Shown here: piece after piece, positions 31,501 to 36,589 of the stretch
Layout: each line of letters starts with the position of its first letter
Numbering within the stretch: position 1 is the stretch's first letter
Source of the DNA: Prorocentrum cordatum
Lineage: Eukaryota > Sar > Dinophyceae > Prorocentrales > Prorocentraceae
Length of the DNA stretch: 64,000 bases
Assembly (NCBI GenBank): GCA_963575745.1
Contig: CAUYUJ010019359.1
Span: 1 to 64,000 of the forward strand
Reading direction: 5' to 3'
Made by a program: the position numbers and the translations under genes
The notes under the pieces: generated by a model
What the model saw: the letters and a program-made list of their open reading frames with translations, nothing else
Database searches by the model: none
What the model was told of the DNA's origin: nothing

Positions 31501-34487
31501 GTAGCCGCGCCAGAGGCGCTGCCTCGAGCGTCTCTACGATGTTGAGATGATTGGCGATTCCTGGGAGGATCACGAGACGACGGGTGGCGTCTGGGCGGCG
31601 GTTTCTTTTCAGCAGTGTGCAAAAACTTACATGTATCTGGACGGGGACACCCTTTGCCCTTGAAGAAAGGGACGCAATGTGAGTTGCGGCTTGATTGTTT
31701 GGTCTTAGTCTTGGCAGGGGCAACGGTGTCCCGCGATTCTTTTTGCATGCTGTATTGATTCTTCTGTAGCTTGTGTAAATCAAGAACGTCGTAAACTCTT
31801 TGATGGAGCCAATTGTATGTCTTGATCTCCTCTCCGTTCTCATCTTTGGCTCCAGCCCTGGCTTTGTTGTATTTGCTCATGTCTTCTTTCATCCAAGGAT
31901 GTCTCTGAACCTGAGTACGAAAGAGGGATTCCATGATGTACATCTCGGGTAGTTTGGTAAGAGCCAATAGTAATCGATCCCATTCGACGATGAAACGCTG
32001 GAGATCGTCTCCGTGCATGCGTAGATTCTTAATGCGATCAAAGTCGTGAAGGTGATCCTCGGCAACGGTGACGTCAAATGAACGGATAATTTTCTGATAT
32101 ACCTGACGTCCTTTAAGCATGCGCTTGGCTTTGTGTTCAACGTCCTCTAACAGCTTCATTTGCAATCTTAACTCATGTGGGAGGATCTCGAGAAGAGCGT
32201 CAGCTAACTTACAGTCGAGGCTCTCGAAGTCGCCGCTGTCGGCGAGATCCTCAAAAGTCATCTCAGGGTTCTCCGCTATCATGATGAAGGCGTACGCCTG
32301 AGCTGGGCGTCCAGAGGCGTTTCTGAAACCCTTACGGACTCCGTTCATCCAATCGGCGACTCCTGTGATCTTAGGGAAGCCTGGGACCCGAACACGGTCA
32401 CTTTCTTTGACTGTGGCAGGAAGTAGTGACCCGCCAGCATTATACGGGGATTGCGAAACGTTGGAGCCGAGTGTACCTATATTAATGGGAGAGTGTGTTC
32501 GAAAGCTAGCATTGTCTGCAGCTGTCTCAGGGGCAGAAGGCTGGGCTGCGGTTCCCCGCTGCTCGTCAGCACCAGTTCCTGCCTGAGGAAGTGTCGGCTT
32601 GGAAGCGGCCCCAGTAGAACCCCCCGCATCGCGAGCAGCGGCGTCAGGGGAGGGGCGGCGATAGCCGGTATCAGGTGTATGTTTGGCTGCGTCCGCGATG
32701 TGATCTTGTATTGTTTGCTCAAGCGTGGTGTTGTCTGCTTGCAGTTTTGCGACACAATCAGACAATACTTCCCATTCAGCGTGTTGATGTTTCTGAGTGT
32801 CTGTGAGGAATCGAACGTCATCCTTATTGTGGGTAGTAAGATTGACAATTAGAGTACGCAGGTCAACATTCTCGTTAGCAAGACGAGCCATCTCAGCGTT
32901 CATTTGATCCAGGCGCGCATTCGCGCGTGCTGACTCGGCATCCCTCTCGGCCACAGAATCCTGCAGCTGCCTTTGCAAGTGGGCCACCTCCGCTCGGACG
33001 GTCTGTAGAACAGCTGCCGTCACGTCGGGGTTGGTCACCGTAGCAGTGGGACTCACCTGCGCAGTATGAGCCCGTGCGACCTGCAGCTCAGCTACGGTCT
33101 GCTCGAGAGTGTGGACTCTGGATAGAAGCTGTGGTACATGTTGAACCTGACAGGAAGAGAGTTGAGCTTGGAAAGCGTTCTCGGCCTCACATAACTTGCC
33201 ATACAAATCTTGCTGAACGGAGCGTGTATAATCGTGCAGCTCACGTGCTGCAGCTTCCGTTTCACCACGGATCGTGGCAATATGACCTTGTAGTGCGGTG
33301 GAAGGCGCTCCGAAGGCACCTGAAGCTGTGCCCGCGACTTCTCGCAGCTCTTCGCGAAGAATGCGTGCACGTTCATCGTTGTGTTGACGAATCTGAATGA
33401 CGCTAGCTTCAAGTCGATCGAAGTCGGACTTGACGGCCACAAGTTCGTTAGTCTCGCGATCTCGTTGTGTATCGAGACGCTGCATCAGCTGTTGCATGAT
33501 CCGACGGTCCTCTTGGACGGCAGCGTCCAGGATCGAAAGACCCTGTTGGAGGTCACTCCGGAGGACGGCGGTATCAGAGGCCACAGCCTTGTGGACGAGG
33601 CTAGTTTGATATTCAACGTATGTGTGCACGTGATCTCGTAGCTCAGCCATGTCTTGCATTGGCAGAGCCTCCCTATGTCGGTTTGCGGCTGGGGAACTAT
33701 GGGGCCTAATACGAACCCCCCGGACAGATGGACTCCTACTGCCGCGATCGTCTCGAATAATGTACTGTTCGGGGCCACGCCTGGGAGCTTGGCTCTTAGA
33801 ATGAGCACGGCGACTAGGGCCATGGTCAGAAGTACGGTTTTCGAATTCACGGACTCGCTCATAAACCTGTCCCTGTTCAATCCCTGTTTGTTCGGGCGTC
33901 CCATGGCCCCACCTTCGTGTGCCTGTGCCTCTCTCTCTCGGAGGGGAGGAAGGTGTAGGCATGTGTGGAGCTGCGGTATCCCGCTGCACTGTCTGGGACG
34001 GTGCTGCGGTGGCCCGCTGCGCTGTTTGTGGCGGGGCTGCGGTTTCCCGCCGCGCTGACTGGTGCAGTGCTGCGGGAGGGACGTCAGATGTGGTATGAAG
34101 GGTGGGGAATTGAGGCGTGAGCCCTGGAGCGGCGTGTAAGAATCGCTGCTGTAGGGGGGTCTGATCTCCAATAGGAAGTGGGGGTGCGGAAACGCTATGA
34201 GCATGCAAGGCACGAAGCTGTTGCAACTCAGCTTGCATAGCGTGGAGCTGAAGTGCCGCCTGGGTGGGCAACGCTGGCATTGCTGCGGTTTCCCGCTGCA
34301 TTGACTGCGCTGCACTGGGTGGGGGCATAGCTTCGTCCAATCCGTCGGTTCCTGGAGAGATGGCCATGCGGGCCGCAAAATTGGGGGAAGCTCCTAGAAT
34401 ATCGGACATATCAGCATCCAAGTTGCGCGCGACTGACGGCGACGACTCATCATGCGGGAGGACGGACGACTGGTGTCGTGCCGTCAT
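16545..34487 (-). CDS. Giant Gag-Pol polyprotein with ~3,090-residue C-terminal extension
   Basis: One uninterrupted ORF of 5,980 codons starts at an ATG 80 nt inside the 5' LTR and ends in TGA at 16545-16547. In order: a disordered N-terminus; probable coiled coil (~280-600); Gag-like helical region (~697-875); three CCCH zinc fingers (first C938 to H957, CX8CX5CX3H; then CX8CX4CX3H and CX7CX5CX3H at ~1007-1050); a Ser/Arg region with repeated SPGG (~1053-1170); aspartic protease motif LDSGS with D1343; an H-X3-H and C-X2-C cluster (~1563-1576); integrase core D1618, D1680, E1711; copia-type RT with D2375 and YVDDF at 2468-2472; RNase H with D2683, E2728 and D2824. Everything after about 2890 lacks a standard pol domain but has a Cys/His cluster (~2939-2985), a weakly Tpt1-like patch (~4500-4620), polyproline (~4650-4800) and a C4 cluster (C5585, C5588, C5605, C5608). 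Pol function is well supported; the extension is of unknown role. Confidence 0.93.
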   Translation of the reverse strand: MTARHQSSVLPHDESSPSVARNLDADMSDILGASPNFAARMAISPGTDGLDEAMPPPSAAQSMQRETAAMPALPTQAALQLHAMQAELQQLRALHAHSVSAPPLPIGDQTPLQQRFLHAAPGLTPQFPTLHTTSDVPPAALHQSARRETAAPPQTAQRATAAPSQTVQRDTAAPHMPTPSSPPRERGTGTRRWGHGTPEQTGIEQGQVYERVREFENRTSDHGPSRRAHSKSQAPRRGPEQYIIRDDRGSRSPSVRGVRIRPHSSPAANRHREALPMQDMAELRDHVHTYVEYQTSLVHKAVASDTAVLRSDLQQGLSILDAAVQEDRRIMQQLMQRLDTQRDRETNELVAVKSDFDRLEASVIQIRQHNDERARILREELREVAGTASGAFGAPSTALQGHIATIRGETEAAARELHDYTRSVQQDLYGKLCEAENAFQAQLSSCQVQHVPQLLSRVHTLEQTVAELQVARAHTAQVSPTATVTNPDVTAAVLQTVRAEVAHLQRQLQDSVAERDAESARANARLDQMNAEMARLANENVDLRTLIVNLTTHNKDDVRFLTDTQKHQHAEWEVLSDCVAKLQADNTTLEQTIQDHIADAAKHTPDTGYRRPSPDAAARDAGGSTGAASKPTLPQAGTGADEQRGTAAQPSAPETAADNASFRTHSPINIGTLGSNVSQSPYNAGGSLLPATVKESDRVRVPGFPKITGVADWMNGVRKGFRNASGRPAQAYAFIMIAENPEMTFEDLADSGDFESLDCKLADALLEILPHELRLQMKLLEDVEHKAKRMLKGRQVYQKIIRSFDVTVAEDHLHDFDRIKNLRMHGDDLQRFIVEWDRLLLALTKLPEMYIMESLFRTQVQRHPWMKEDMSKYNKARAGAKDENGEEIKTYNWLHQRVYDVLDLHKLQKNQYSMQKESRDTVAPAKTKTKQSSRNSHCVPFFKGKGCPRPDTCKFLHTAEKKPPPRRHPSSRDPPRNRQSSQHRRDARGSASGAATSRPPAARYFCYDFAKGNMCQRTGCNRHHVHPCVFYQKGNCTNGDTCKFAHYKNGFKTPPRSPSRPRSEQRFPSRSPGGRRWSQRSRSFTRSPGGRAYSRSPGGNRGSTNTRQPSKSPGGTRWSQKDSRSPSRSSQRQGRSRSPGGTRWSQRDSRSGSRSSRTSQSSQRQRSPARNTNRVYVIREKILAVSPTHGISKAQILKTKPPATTSTPKLKVRWNLAATDIDFFTVRRKMRPYRESPNKGGAVHVPDPIPDWWWIRSQAHLTRAQENAFALIRRLDDDEDIHFDYCYVAIPQEDVLLHTYATAQQATAAPEQQETAASSRQETAASAPPTKDTVAISRSFVLDSGSALHISDKADMTESEKKGIRIGREHILETANGERIVNQHVRVKIPALGIEKDTLVMDNCPSVWSMGRLVEEDDWDIHWNRRIGCVLTPPHGQPKQAVVHNFIPQINIDHMHDAPPPPPTPLYSARRHTKECPRRRVRTSCCGVILPQWKSMSHRDCGRGRFQTFPIDPAEETPTKGPCWCYTLEVLNKPSCSGDPQQGPECALPVVERPSIDPSHYLTHSPKHPDCEICARALIRNKPCKRKHKMRSDLEKNEDDSTYEAFVPKKFGDSLTADHIIIGDDEATGRLKERCALVVLDKHTGTMMAYPALHKDAETTKLSLTKFVAPNDEVKHIYTDNSKELIKACATLGWRHDTSTPHRPQTNGTVERAVQRVVKGTKAVLMASGLGHEWWCEAMQCFCNATNFSLSTTGTASSDPNKAELTPYEIRFGESFNGRTVPFGSKVYWKCLYPELNTDSDGKKFTKTTREGLFMGYHMHAGGRWSGDYLVVDTATYAKYPDSTHCHVHRVKDIVVPAKLEFPVADGVLTHHNPPMHESIADEAKIPLGDCLDPMRNDDPRLSNYPVDWDDPAHAPMQGETPAVAEAELPTAPAATPDYWEVRDATILRHICTPRLQLFIPTDAPEGLPVPLEKFDVIREFETTSTFQGQDKFRDTWDGVSESDHRALGEPWTGTVRFYYAPEYTSDGKIKSMGRDTKIQKTTRPDHCLVEYWKCLSGRQRDRERTFGKLVSEARARRHEATLKTWSRQDNNAKTLRTTRSDGPKWDRVERRITLDTHTGDTIRDEQVKGVTDKTILYAPVPGGPRDITTVLYYLPDNEHRETSASSSSPARAAVAIASPTNIEHDGPSFGALNPLCLTLKPTFAQFVRQRKVSGFVDAPIMAVLPKDTPDQPHRERHETTSYALVTQSLNKKQIAAEPRAQAALRGEYDRLRAQTTWMEDTVAERADVKAQAIKEGKDIHFAHLLELGTVKHSELPPEQRKYKGRVVCQGNTMKDQTGLAAVFADAASSASHIEASKLVDAVAHMPGYNGGQSDAPSAYTQALLYGDGRIDPVDTWISLPPARRPASWAKYKDPVCRLRLALYGHPLAGVFWERHCKTCLESKGFVPMQGWECIWTHPKLGLVLSVYVDDFKLAGPKDNLEAGWNLIRDSGIKIDPPTKLDQYLGCGQAPYTVSDIEFNKRMETIRPLLPQAQRDTAAYKTAKDVRGVRYNMSGYIDQCIDRYLEVAATIPDNPKMKFRDLPVSETPGIEDSAFTEADFDDKGVLGPESASILMKILYLARCCRFDLLHPVCMLAREITKWNRACDKRLHRLVCYIKHTKTHSLQGFIGDSADKLSIILFTDASYADCVSTSKSTTGIFAAIVGPNTFFPINAVCKKQTVVSHSSTESEIVALDTALRVEGLPLLTFWEHVVRTHKARDKVAAASRKQRKPPTYKKQGETPAPGTYDSPRSTLTTFGEHPLHDHRKVHSDKSPPQVQLIIAEDNEAVIKIVKKGRTAALRHLHRTHRINLDWIVEVCQHEQIHLSHVGTKEQVADMMTKHFDSKKSNVWETLLELALIRPSPSLNKGMRQHIMTEDEGTTPNGLPHSADPPKPPGCSGFCEVALTSKDPWGDVGSACGKRCVGCPNHEGLHSCGHHHSITAGSNASRSARTKSPRQRRKSPQKSPTRAKKDPGPTRAKSPTRTRRKVDTGHHFSTSFSPDPSSSSPLRTLVIRDVMHNRSVSSQAEETPAAPPGPGAVGGSNTQLQDRSRSPPSSMQRGTASSSGGNPSAPRGGQPPLEGGDDQDVDMVDITVGTLRFNRAFPMIQRPACTLPPDGPIIRPTVGAAFDTQLPWAGPNKFPIAFTQAPEGSGVCFLECSRKDLRNAVEMDVEISMQNLLQETTLPWVSFFAVLHSYVAKACLDQDMNDQLESIVQHFNWLRTEALGRAAGDRSIAAGDRSEPPLMPSLECLSHAATSLWKGLQGAWPTVGSTAIGGWVSSSLDDTYNMYKKEHRPLGLDSLDTPNHGHNFGVQRPSSGLTHGKALPHKSDCAGSVGSFVENSYNSFIDIPARDLNSDMRTASPKHHVQYIGGGSCRLDPPCGSGGHLSRPIAIASLIDTGSHRYAAGNRSGDDPWREDLEANESPVRTSGWAPGHQRRNIFGCPSYNQQIFPLLASDPLLVCADSTSRGDSTNDFIDFDHAKHHTWTNASVLKCFADENGWMQIATEDLGLSINHALGPTGTATPFFYIFTDSGPMMGKASKNYHTPEEAINMLCSYDCIRQVGQPFSTLLVPTPVHQEYMGGATLATLASAARDCILDWFYSYIPGFWDDHVVQPGTDLPQRPEGSSDEDYKDLSLVPELQRLDQRASERKRIIITNAEKGTTIDGIDSSLWSLHRDILERIATLREMRAQNMDTAQRKRYFDMDEALWDTWADLDAHYKQLWYERGATATFWWNNNDITFPDYNQKSVDAQRVDLGWERRDHRAYQRKWEAQEGCLLEMMPHITIGLDRFCDVANWYKHPHVIGPGTAKDWGLPHHFDTISKDMCILMQTRGISVINNSAWTQAMDRTKDDGWHCQKTGANWARFAAQWVTFATLKNLYGVMNSKPSQFYAFKQPAVKPLNEPQSHSLSHMLLIAWHHRQVHIQSLYDHVSASNVDRAKTNELMCMRAAHNLCNWTKQRDTAAVQRETVATAAAPPTVAPEIAKMITAHLKRSGMKNEDETSTRATTAFASNAESIQQREDLGMRAVLNQEGDITFLPVTEDTTADPTYALVMTQDDYVMADHVSQMSKLYRGLLQDTRNKSLGPDRNSWITGYMECTSETSWRERHARLCAAIYAGLYLLDPDLMKNGKGDARHLRLAEEMALNPEAQQWMDNHPMTTAESEDDDTVLQRETVAEETSSKYEVLTPQRACYFSGVKKRTDDMDKWKTPRELALIDPDHPNAIVIFDVDPLLRRTIPDNVPENDPRRLTNEQDIHVLKYADDLVGSRWFEGTYEWIALPPWRDCPYGPPLPDGCDFGRWEFSKFLMTILRHTSGVTNAYHDRRLNIDFSKTSTFRECAMNCWQRSQQEYYHRKKEKWEYRKTPTNEAVLACWETERDNGDYIDLADYYCYMAIRMLQYHADGKSRTEVFAPVGSDLNPLTFPFGRILAIRSTGGQSEVHPYSTAHNMGWEELSVHDTPYLWHATELSSVRSITEGSPRSNPGIIKGFDKRDHKHGATRAEVFASAHPFSHSCGQNPYTTIPPYVFHSAKKQCEFQIDHQKCATAGITWWKGKQGAIMAERDIPVHCLIRCRNIATGKIIWGRPDDDDLARPPRDSEPRSKYERSTVSWPWQVYGHGNNPWGDAQRVTAAAPPTPPKPSAPTVHKPRPLARGNDVPKKPPPPPPPPPTPLQPGQPGQRAPKTPQRKAPPPEGVGRPPRGELPPPIAPNVYPGQVVGDNRVPPPPPRHAPPPVGAVPGQGIAKASPPVPPLPPGPPPAHTPIASAPPHVQREIAAEQRETAAPRDTAVEEVSEGVEGLTLDPHNAAAAAAQKATEREAALAKSEAALLRTQSRLADAINALTAARKAVGLVNIRPVAPPIRAHRDESGDTSAPDVSIPTVMQRETAASQLTTDQERERNRQIHERYDQWFLQAATEGRVSHITSAWPPMGPHETYRIGDYVQTRQACYFYSHPPSKHSDGSWVGERVSPHEGEPMGSLFGPIREVGQFMGYVTVKIGDHWMNVWDGTKGMLAGNTLARVVPCPDFDANSLPDDLRFGPPVNFPPRHAIMTPTSDVRAVGDLRAPLRQRHTDASSAAGHRSAPSQQPPEVEEVADIDAREAEPGELLKLIRSPQSLDVPTDDVPPAQSSPTVVPEPTPMAVDPPSPTITPHSPDYPPPAAEDHPLAADDHSSPTEMPVPTQDQSSPTEIPVPTDFPEESYDDGAAGNRSNGDTVPHVPEHADDDFLKKDDWSPELNDIRNEIDTMEDNAEITLTYGPDQSDLPDYFKAVKKVHIVRRSGHHGVVNTKVKQTMEYTVVLNMDDIANTTMTFEFNCDAPWCHRFPDQCGHRAFTKYLFQCIGTFRYRTLAYGRRSWCAMAYLNLYQQAGDKFALIDIENAEVVQNHPGLAALRMGTETYVEDEFVNEAPHDGKISTLATKQGETLASQDNVEATKTVIDSVVGSQLSQRTLATQVLQDAYQAVAASASAESQGAAGNRSDLDKILDEDDEKIFAPLEPDHLDRARQIVSAPGGSVSQENFATLLAGVVQFDESTGLAPPELQTRIPSCAICNARMPADLDTPGATLKCAFCMRYENSKWPDEVAAWREQFVAFAATQPDDVAKRITAAPIDTRGSKKPQTDAKDELQNMGKKADKRHQKWLAWSSPSREECDKLRADADADGIPPENPNYPPMYHPYMSLAQRFAEDDEFRAQMTTVRTQAGRVAWTLEVATEADRLWQASKKRKEVGAPNLGAETLRERFQRNHLTVHVPGESLRGAITAAEIRAHPQSLTGSRDEIRSGVKREREEYYSQLQETASAAGDRSGNAPGSSSGGDFRGSGTDPTPQPPPHTSEYRTSSGAFDSHGHTASAARYAPARPDDGPPLAKRPAISNVTHGYSAEYGAHYYDRQIAPYDRQWYDHWGEFIWTKAWDPFANNGWGATAWNKKYTSGKYTGRSWRWDPPR
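16965..34299 (+). repeat. Dispersed 18-bp hairpin family inside the retrotransposon ORF (~31 copies)
   Basis: Plus-strand consensus GCTGCGG-TTTC-CCGCTGC: two 7-nt arms that pair except for one central T-T, and a 4-nt loop. Copies start at 16965, 17940, 18100, 18744, 19128, 19708, 20023, 20044, 20476, 21838, 22453, 22474, 24138, 24648, 24669, 25180, 25276, 26140, 26872, 27994, 28720, 29864, 30514, 30538, 30562, 31720, 32545, 33970, 34003, 34036 and 34282; those at 25180, 25276 and 31720 are degenerate. Arms vary together (for example GCTGCAG/CTGCTGC, GCTGGGG/CCCCTGC, GCAACGG/CCGTTGC), while the loop varies freely. All have the same orientation. They translate as QRETAA in most copies, AAGNRS or AAGDRS in seven, and SGDPQQ once. 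Confidence 0.9.
33970..34068 (+). repeat. Three tandem 33-bp units, each carrying the hairpin
   Basis: Hairpin copies at 33970, 34003 and 34036 are exactly 33 bp apart with 15-bp spacers of related sequence, giving three 11-residue repeats in the polyprotein (for example QTVQRDTAAPH). Confidence 0.85.
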
Positions 34488-34567
34488 CTCGCATAACTAG
34501 TCCGATGTCGTCAGGTCGGGGCGCAGGTTGGACGCGATGTCGGATATAAAAGAGAAGGCTGATAACC
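34488..34567 (-). promoter_or_regulatory. 5' leader with primer-binding region
   Basis: On the minus strand the 5' LTR is followed at once by GGTTATCAGCCTTCTC. It does not match the 3' end of an initiator tRNA, but GGTTAT is what Drosophila copia uses when it primes from a half-tRNA. The complement, CTGATAACC, reads as an anticodon loop with GAU. The primer identity is an inference. Confidence 0.4.
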
Positions 34568-34742
34568 TGTGTGAGGGTGAGGAGGACCAATGGACCGACC
34601 CCACCCCCGAGTGTCCGTCGGTAGACGATGAGGGACGATGGTTTTACCCAACGTACCTCCAAGTATCGAGTACCTGTCATCCGAGCCAAGAGGGGCGATG
34701 GATATGAGCAAGATAGGAGGAAAGTAGGGGGATTCACACACA
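34568..34742 (-). repeat. 5' LTR
   Basis: 175 bp, TG...CA, identical to the 3' LTR. It must hold the promoter; no motif is clear enough to call. Confidence 0.95.
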
Positions 34743-34747
34743 GGGAC
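34743..34747. other. Target-site duplication, right copy
   Basis: GGGAC directly outside the 5' LTR, matching 15609-15613. Confidence 0.9.
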
Positions 34748-35650
34748 GGACCGGGGGGTCTGGGCTGGGGGCGAGCGGCTGACTGCGGGTGGGGTGGTCT
34801 TTGAGGGCGCGGGGGGGGCGTCCAGAAGGGCCTACCTTCGAGCGGTGCAAGGCAGGCTCGGCCCACCTTCAGGCGTTGAAGGCGGGGGCTGGGCGCTCAG
34901 GGTCGAAAGCAGGCGACGGCCAGAAGCTCTTGGGATGCAGGTGGCCGGGGGAGGTCCTTCTCCTCTTCTCCCCCTCGTCCTCCTCCTCCTCCTCCTCCTG
35001 CTCCTGTGGTTTACTCTGCTGGGTCCAGAGCTGAGCGAAATGCCATTCCGATTTCGACTTCGGTTCAGGCGTGACTTCTTCGCTCCCGACGCCAGTCCGA
35101 GGGCCGTGCGGGATTCCGATTTGGTCCGATCTGCTGCGCGTGTTTCCGATTCCGTCGGATCCTATATTTGGCTGACCCGATTCCGAATTTTCGATTCGAT
35201 TGAGCCTGACCTGGTGCGTCAGACGCTGTGTGAGGTTGGCACCGGGTGACTTGTTTTCTTCTACAAAAACGATGTTTTGCAGCGAGTGCTGCGCGTGTGG
35301 CCGTGTGGGCGTTTCTTTTTCACAATGGTCATGGAGCCGTCTGGGGTCGCATGAAAAACCGAGACTTTTGTGGCGCGTTCCTCCCAGTGACAGTGCGCCA
35401 TTGCTTCGTAAGCATGGGTTGGGGGTGCTATCGAAAGCCTGGTTGCTTTGTGGCCTCTTTTTCTGTCGGCGCGGGCGTTTCCTCGCAAGTGTTTGCCTGG
35501 AGTCGAGTGGTCTCGTTTCAAGAACAGCGGGACTGCGTAACGCATCGCCTGCCAATGCCAGCTGGCGCTTGCTTTCGAATCCTGGCTCGGCGCGGTCTCC
35601 AAAACAGCGGCGTTTTGTAGCGTCTCCACTGCATGTGTCCATGTCATCGT
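34748..35650. other. Flank of the retrotransposon, no gene seen
   Basis: Contains a CTC run at 34974-34999, a CGATT-rich stretch at 35045-35190, single family A units near 35212-35250, and two hairpin units: CAAAA/TTTTG at 35264-35279 and CAAAAC-AGCGGC-GTTTTG at 35600-35617. Confidence 0.6.
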
Positions 35651-35654
35651 TTCC

Positions 35655-36130
35655 CTTTGAAGCGCAAGGTGAGTGAATCGCTGGGTGATTCGCCGCCCGT
35701 CGAATCACGCGCCAGGTGAGTTCGACCATATGAGTTCGGCGCCAAGTGAGTTCCGAAGCGAAGCTGATGAATTTGAAATCGGGTGGCGTAGGCACTCGGT
35801 GACCGGTGTAAGCAATGCGCTTGTCTCTCTCTCTCTCTCTCTCTCCCTCTCTCCTTCTTCCTCCTCCGTTTTCTTCCTTTAGCTCGCATCGCCGTCGTCG
35901 TCGTCGTCGCCGCCGCCGTATCCGCTTTGCGTCTTCGGCACGTCTTGCGCGCTTCCCCGAAAATGACGATGAGGACGAGGAGGAGGAGGAGCACAGGGAC
36001 GAGGAGGAGGATTACAAGGAGGATGGGGGAGGAGGAAGAGGACGAGGAGGAATAATAGAGGAGGAGGAGGAGGAGGAGAGGGAAAAAGAGGAGGCGGAGA
36101 GAAGGATTGAGCAGGGACCGACCGTCCCGG
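35655..36130. repeat. Family A units, (CT)n and GAG tract
   Basis: Family A-like units at 35665-35760, a CT run at 35824-35845, GTC triplets near 35893 and an imperfect GAG tract at 35970-36110. No gene. Confidence 0.75.
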
Positions 36131-36339
36131 CATTCCTATAGACCTGCCACGACATGTTCTTAGAACCCAGAAATGTTTTCATTGGAAAACAATGTTCTTA
36201 GAACATACACCGATGTGTTCAAACAAGACAGACTCCGCCAGAAATGTTCTAAGAACATTTCGTGGAAACCACTAAAGGTTCTTAAAACATTCTTTGGTGG
36301 GGCTTTAGGCGAACCAGGACGCTTCGCCACTGCTTGAAG

Positions 36340-36575
36340 GGAGGAGGAGGAGGAGGAGGCGGAGGAGGAGGAGCCAGAGGAAGAGAGGAAAAGAAGGAGG
36401 AGGAGGACGAGGTGGAGGAGGGAGGGAGGGAGGGAGGGAGGGAGGGAGGGAGGAGGAGGAGGAGGAGGAGGAGGAGGAGGAGGAGGAGGAGGAGGAGGAA
36501 GAGGACGACGACGAAGAGGCAGACGAGGAGAAGAAGGAGGGGGAACACGAGGAGGAGGAGGACGCCGAAATTGTT
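36340..36575. repeat. GAG and (GGGA)n tract
   Basis: GAG units, then a GGGA tetranucleotide run at 36419-36452, then GAG again. Just upstream, at 36140-36290, GTTCTTAGAACA-like short palindromes recur around the word GTTCTAAGAACA. Confidence 0.85.
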
Positions 36576-36589
36576 GGTCCTGACGTGGC

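Larger units (their letters stand above)
15614..34742 (-). mobile_element. Complete Ty1/copia-type LTR retrotransposon, 19,129 bp
   Basis: The element is bounded by identical 175-bp direct repeats beginning TG and ending CA, flanked by a 5-bp duplication GGGAC. It is transcribed on the minus strand: 5' LTR at 34568-34742, primer-binding region next to it, one giant ORF at 16545-34487, a purine-rich tract, and the 3' LTR at 15614-15788. The pol order is protease, integrase, RT, RNase H, which defines Ty1/copia rather than gypsy. The length is extreme for a copia element with such short LTRs, because the ORF continues about 9.3 kb beyond RNase H. LTR identity and the intact ORF indicate a recent insertion that may still be active. 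Confidence 0.95.
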
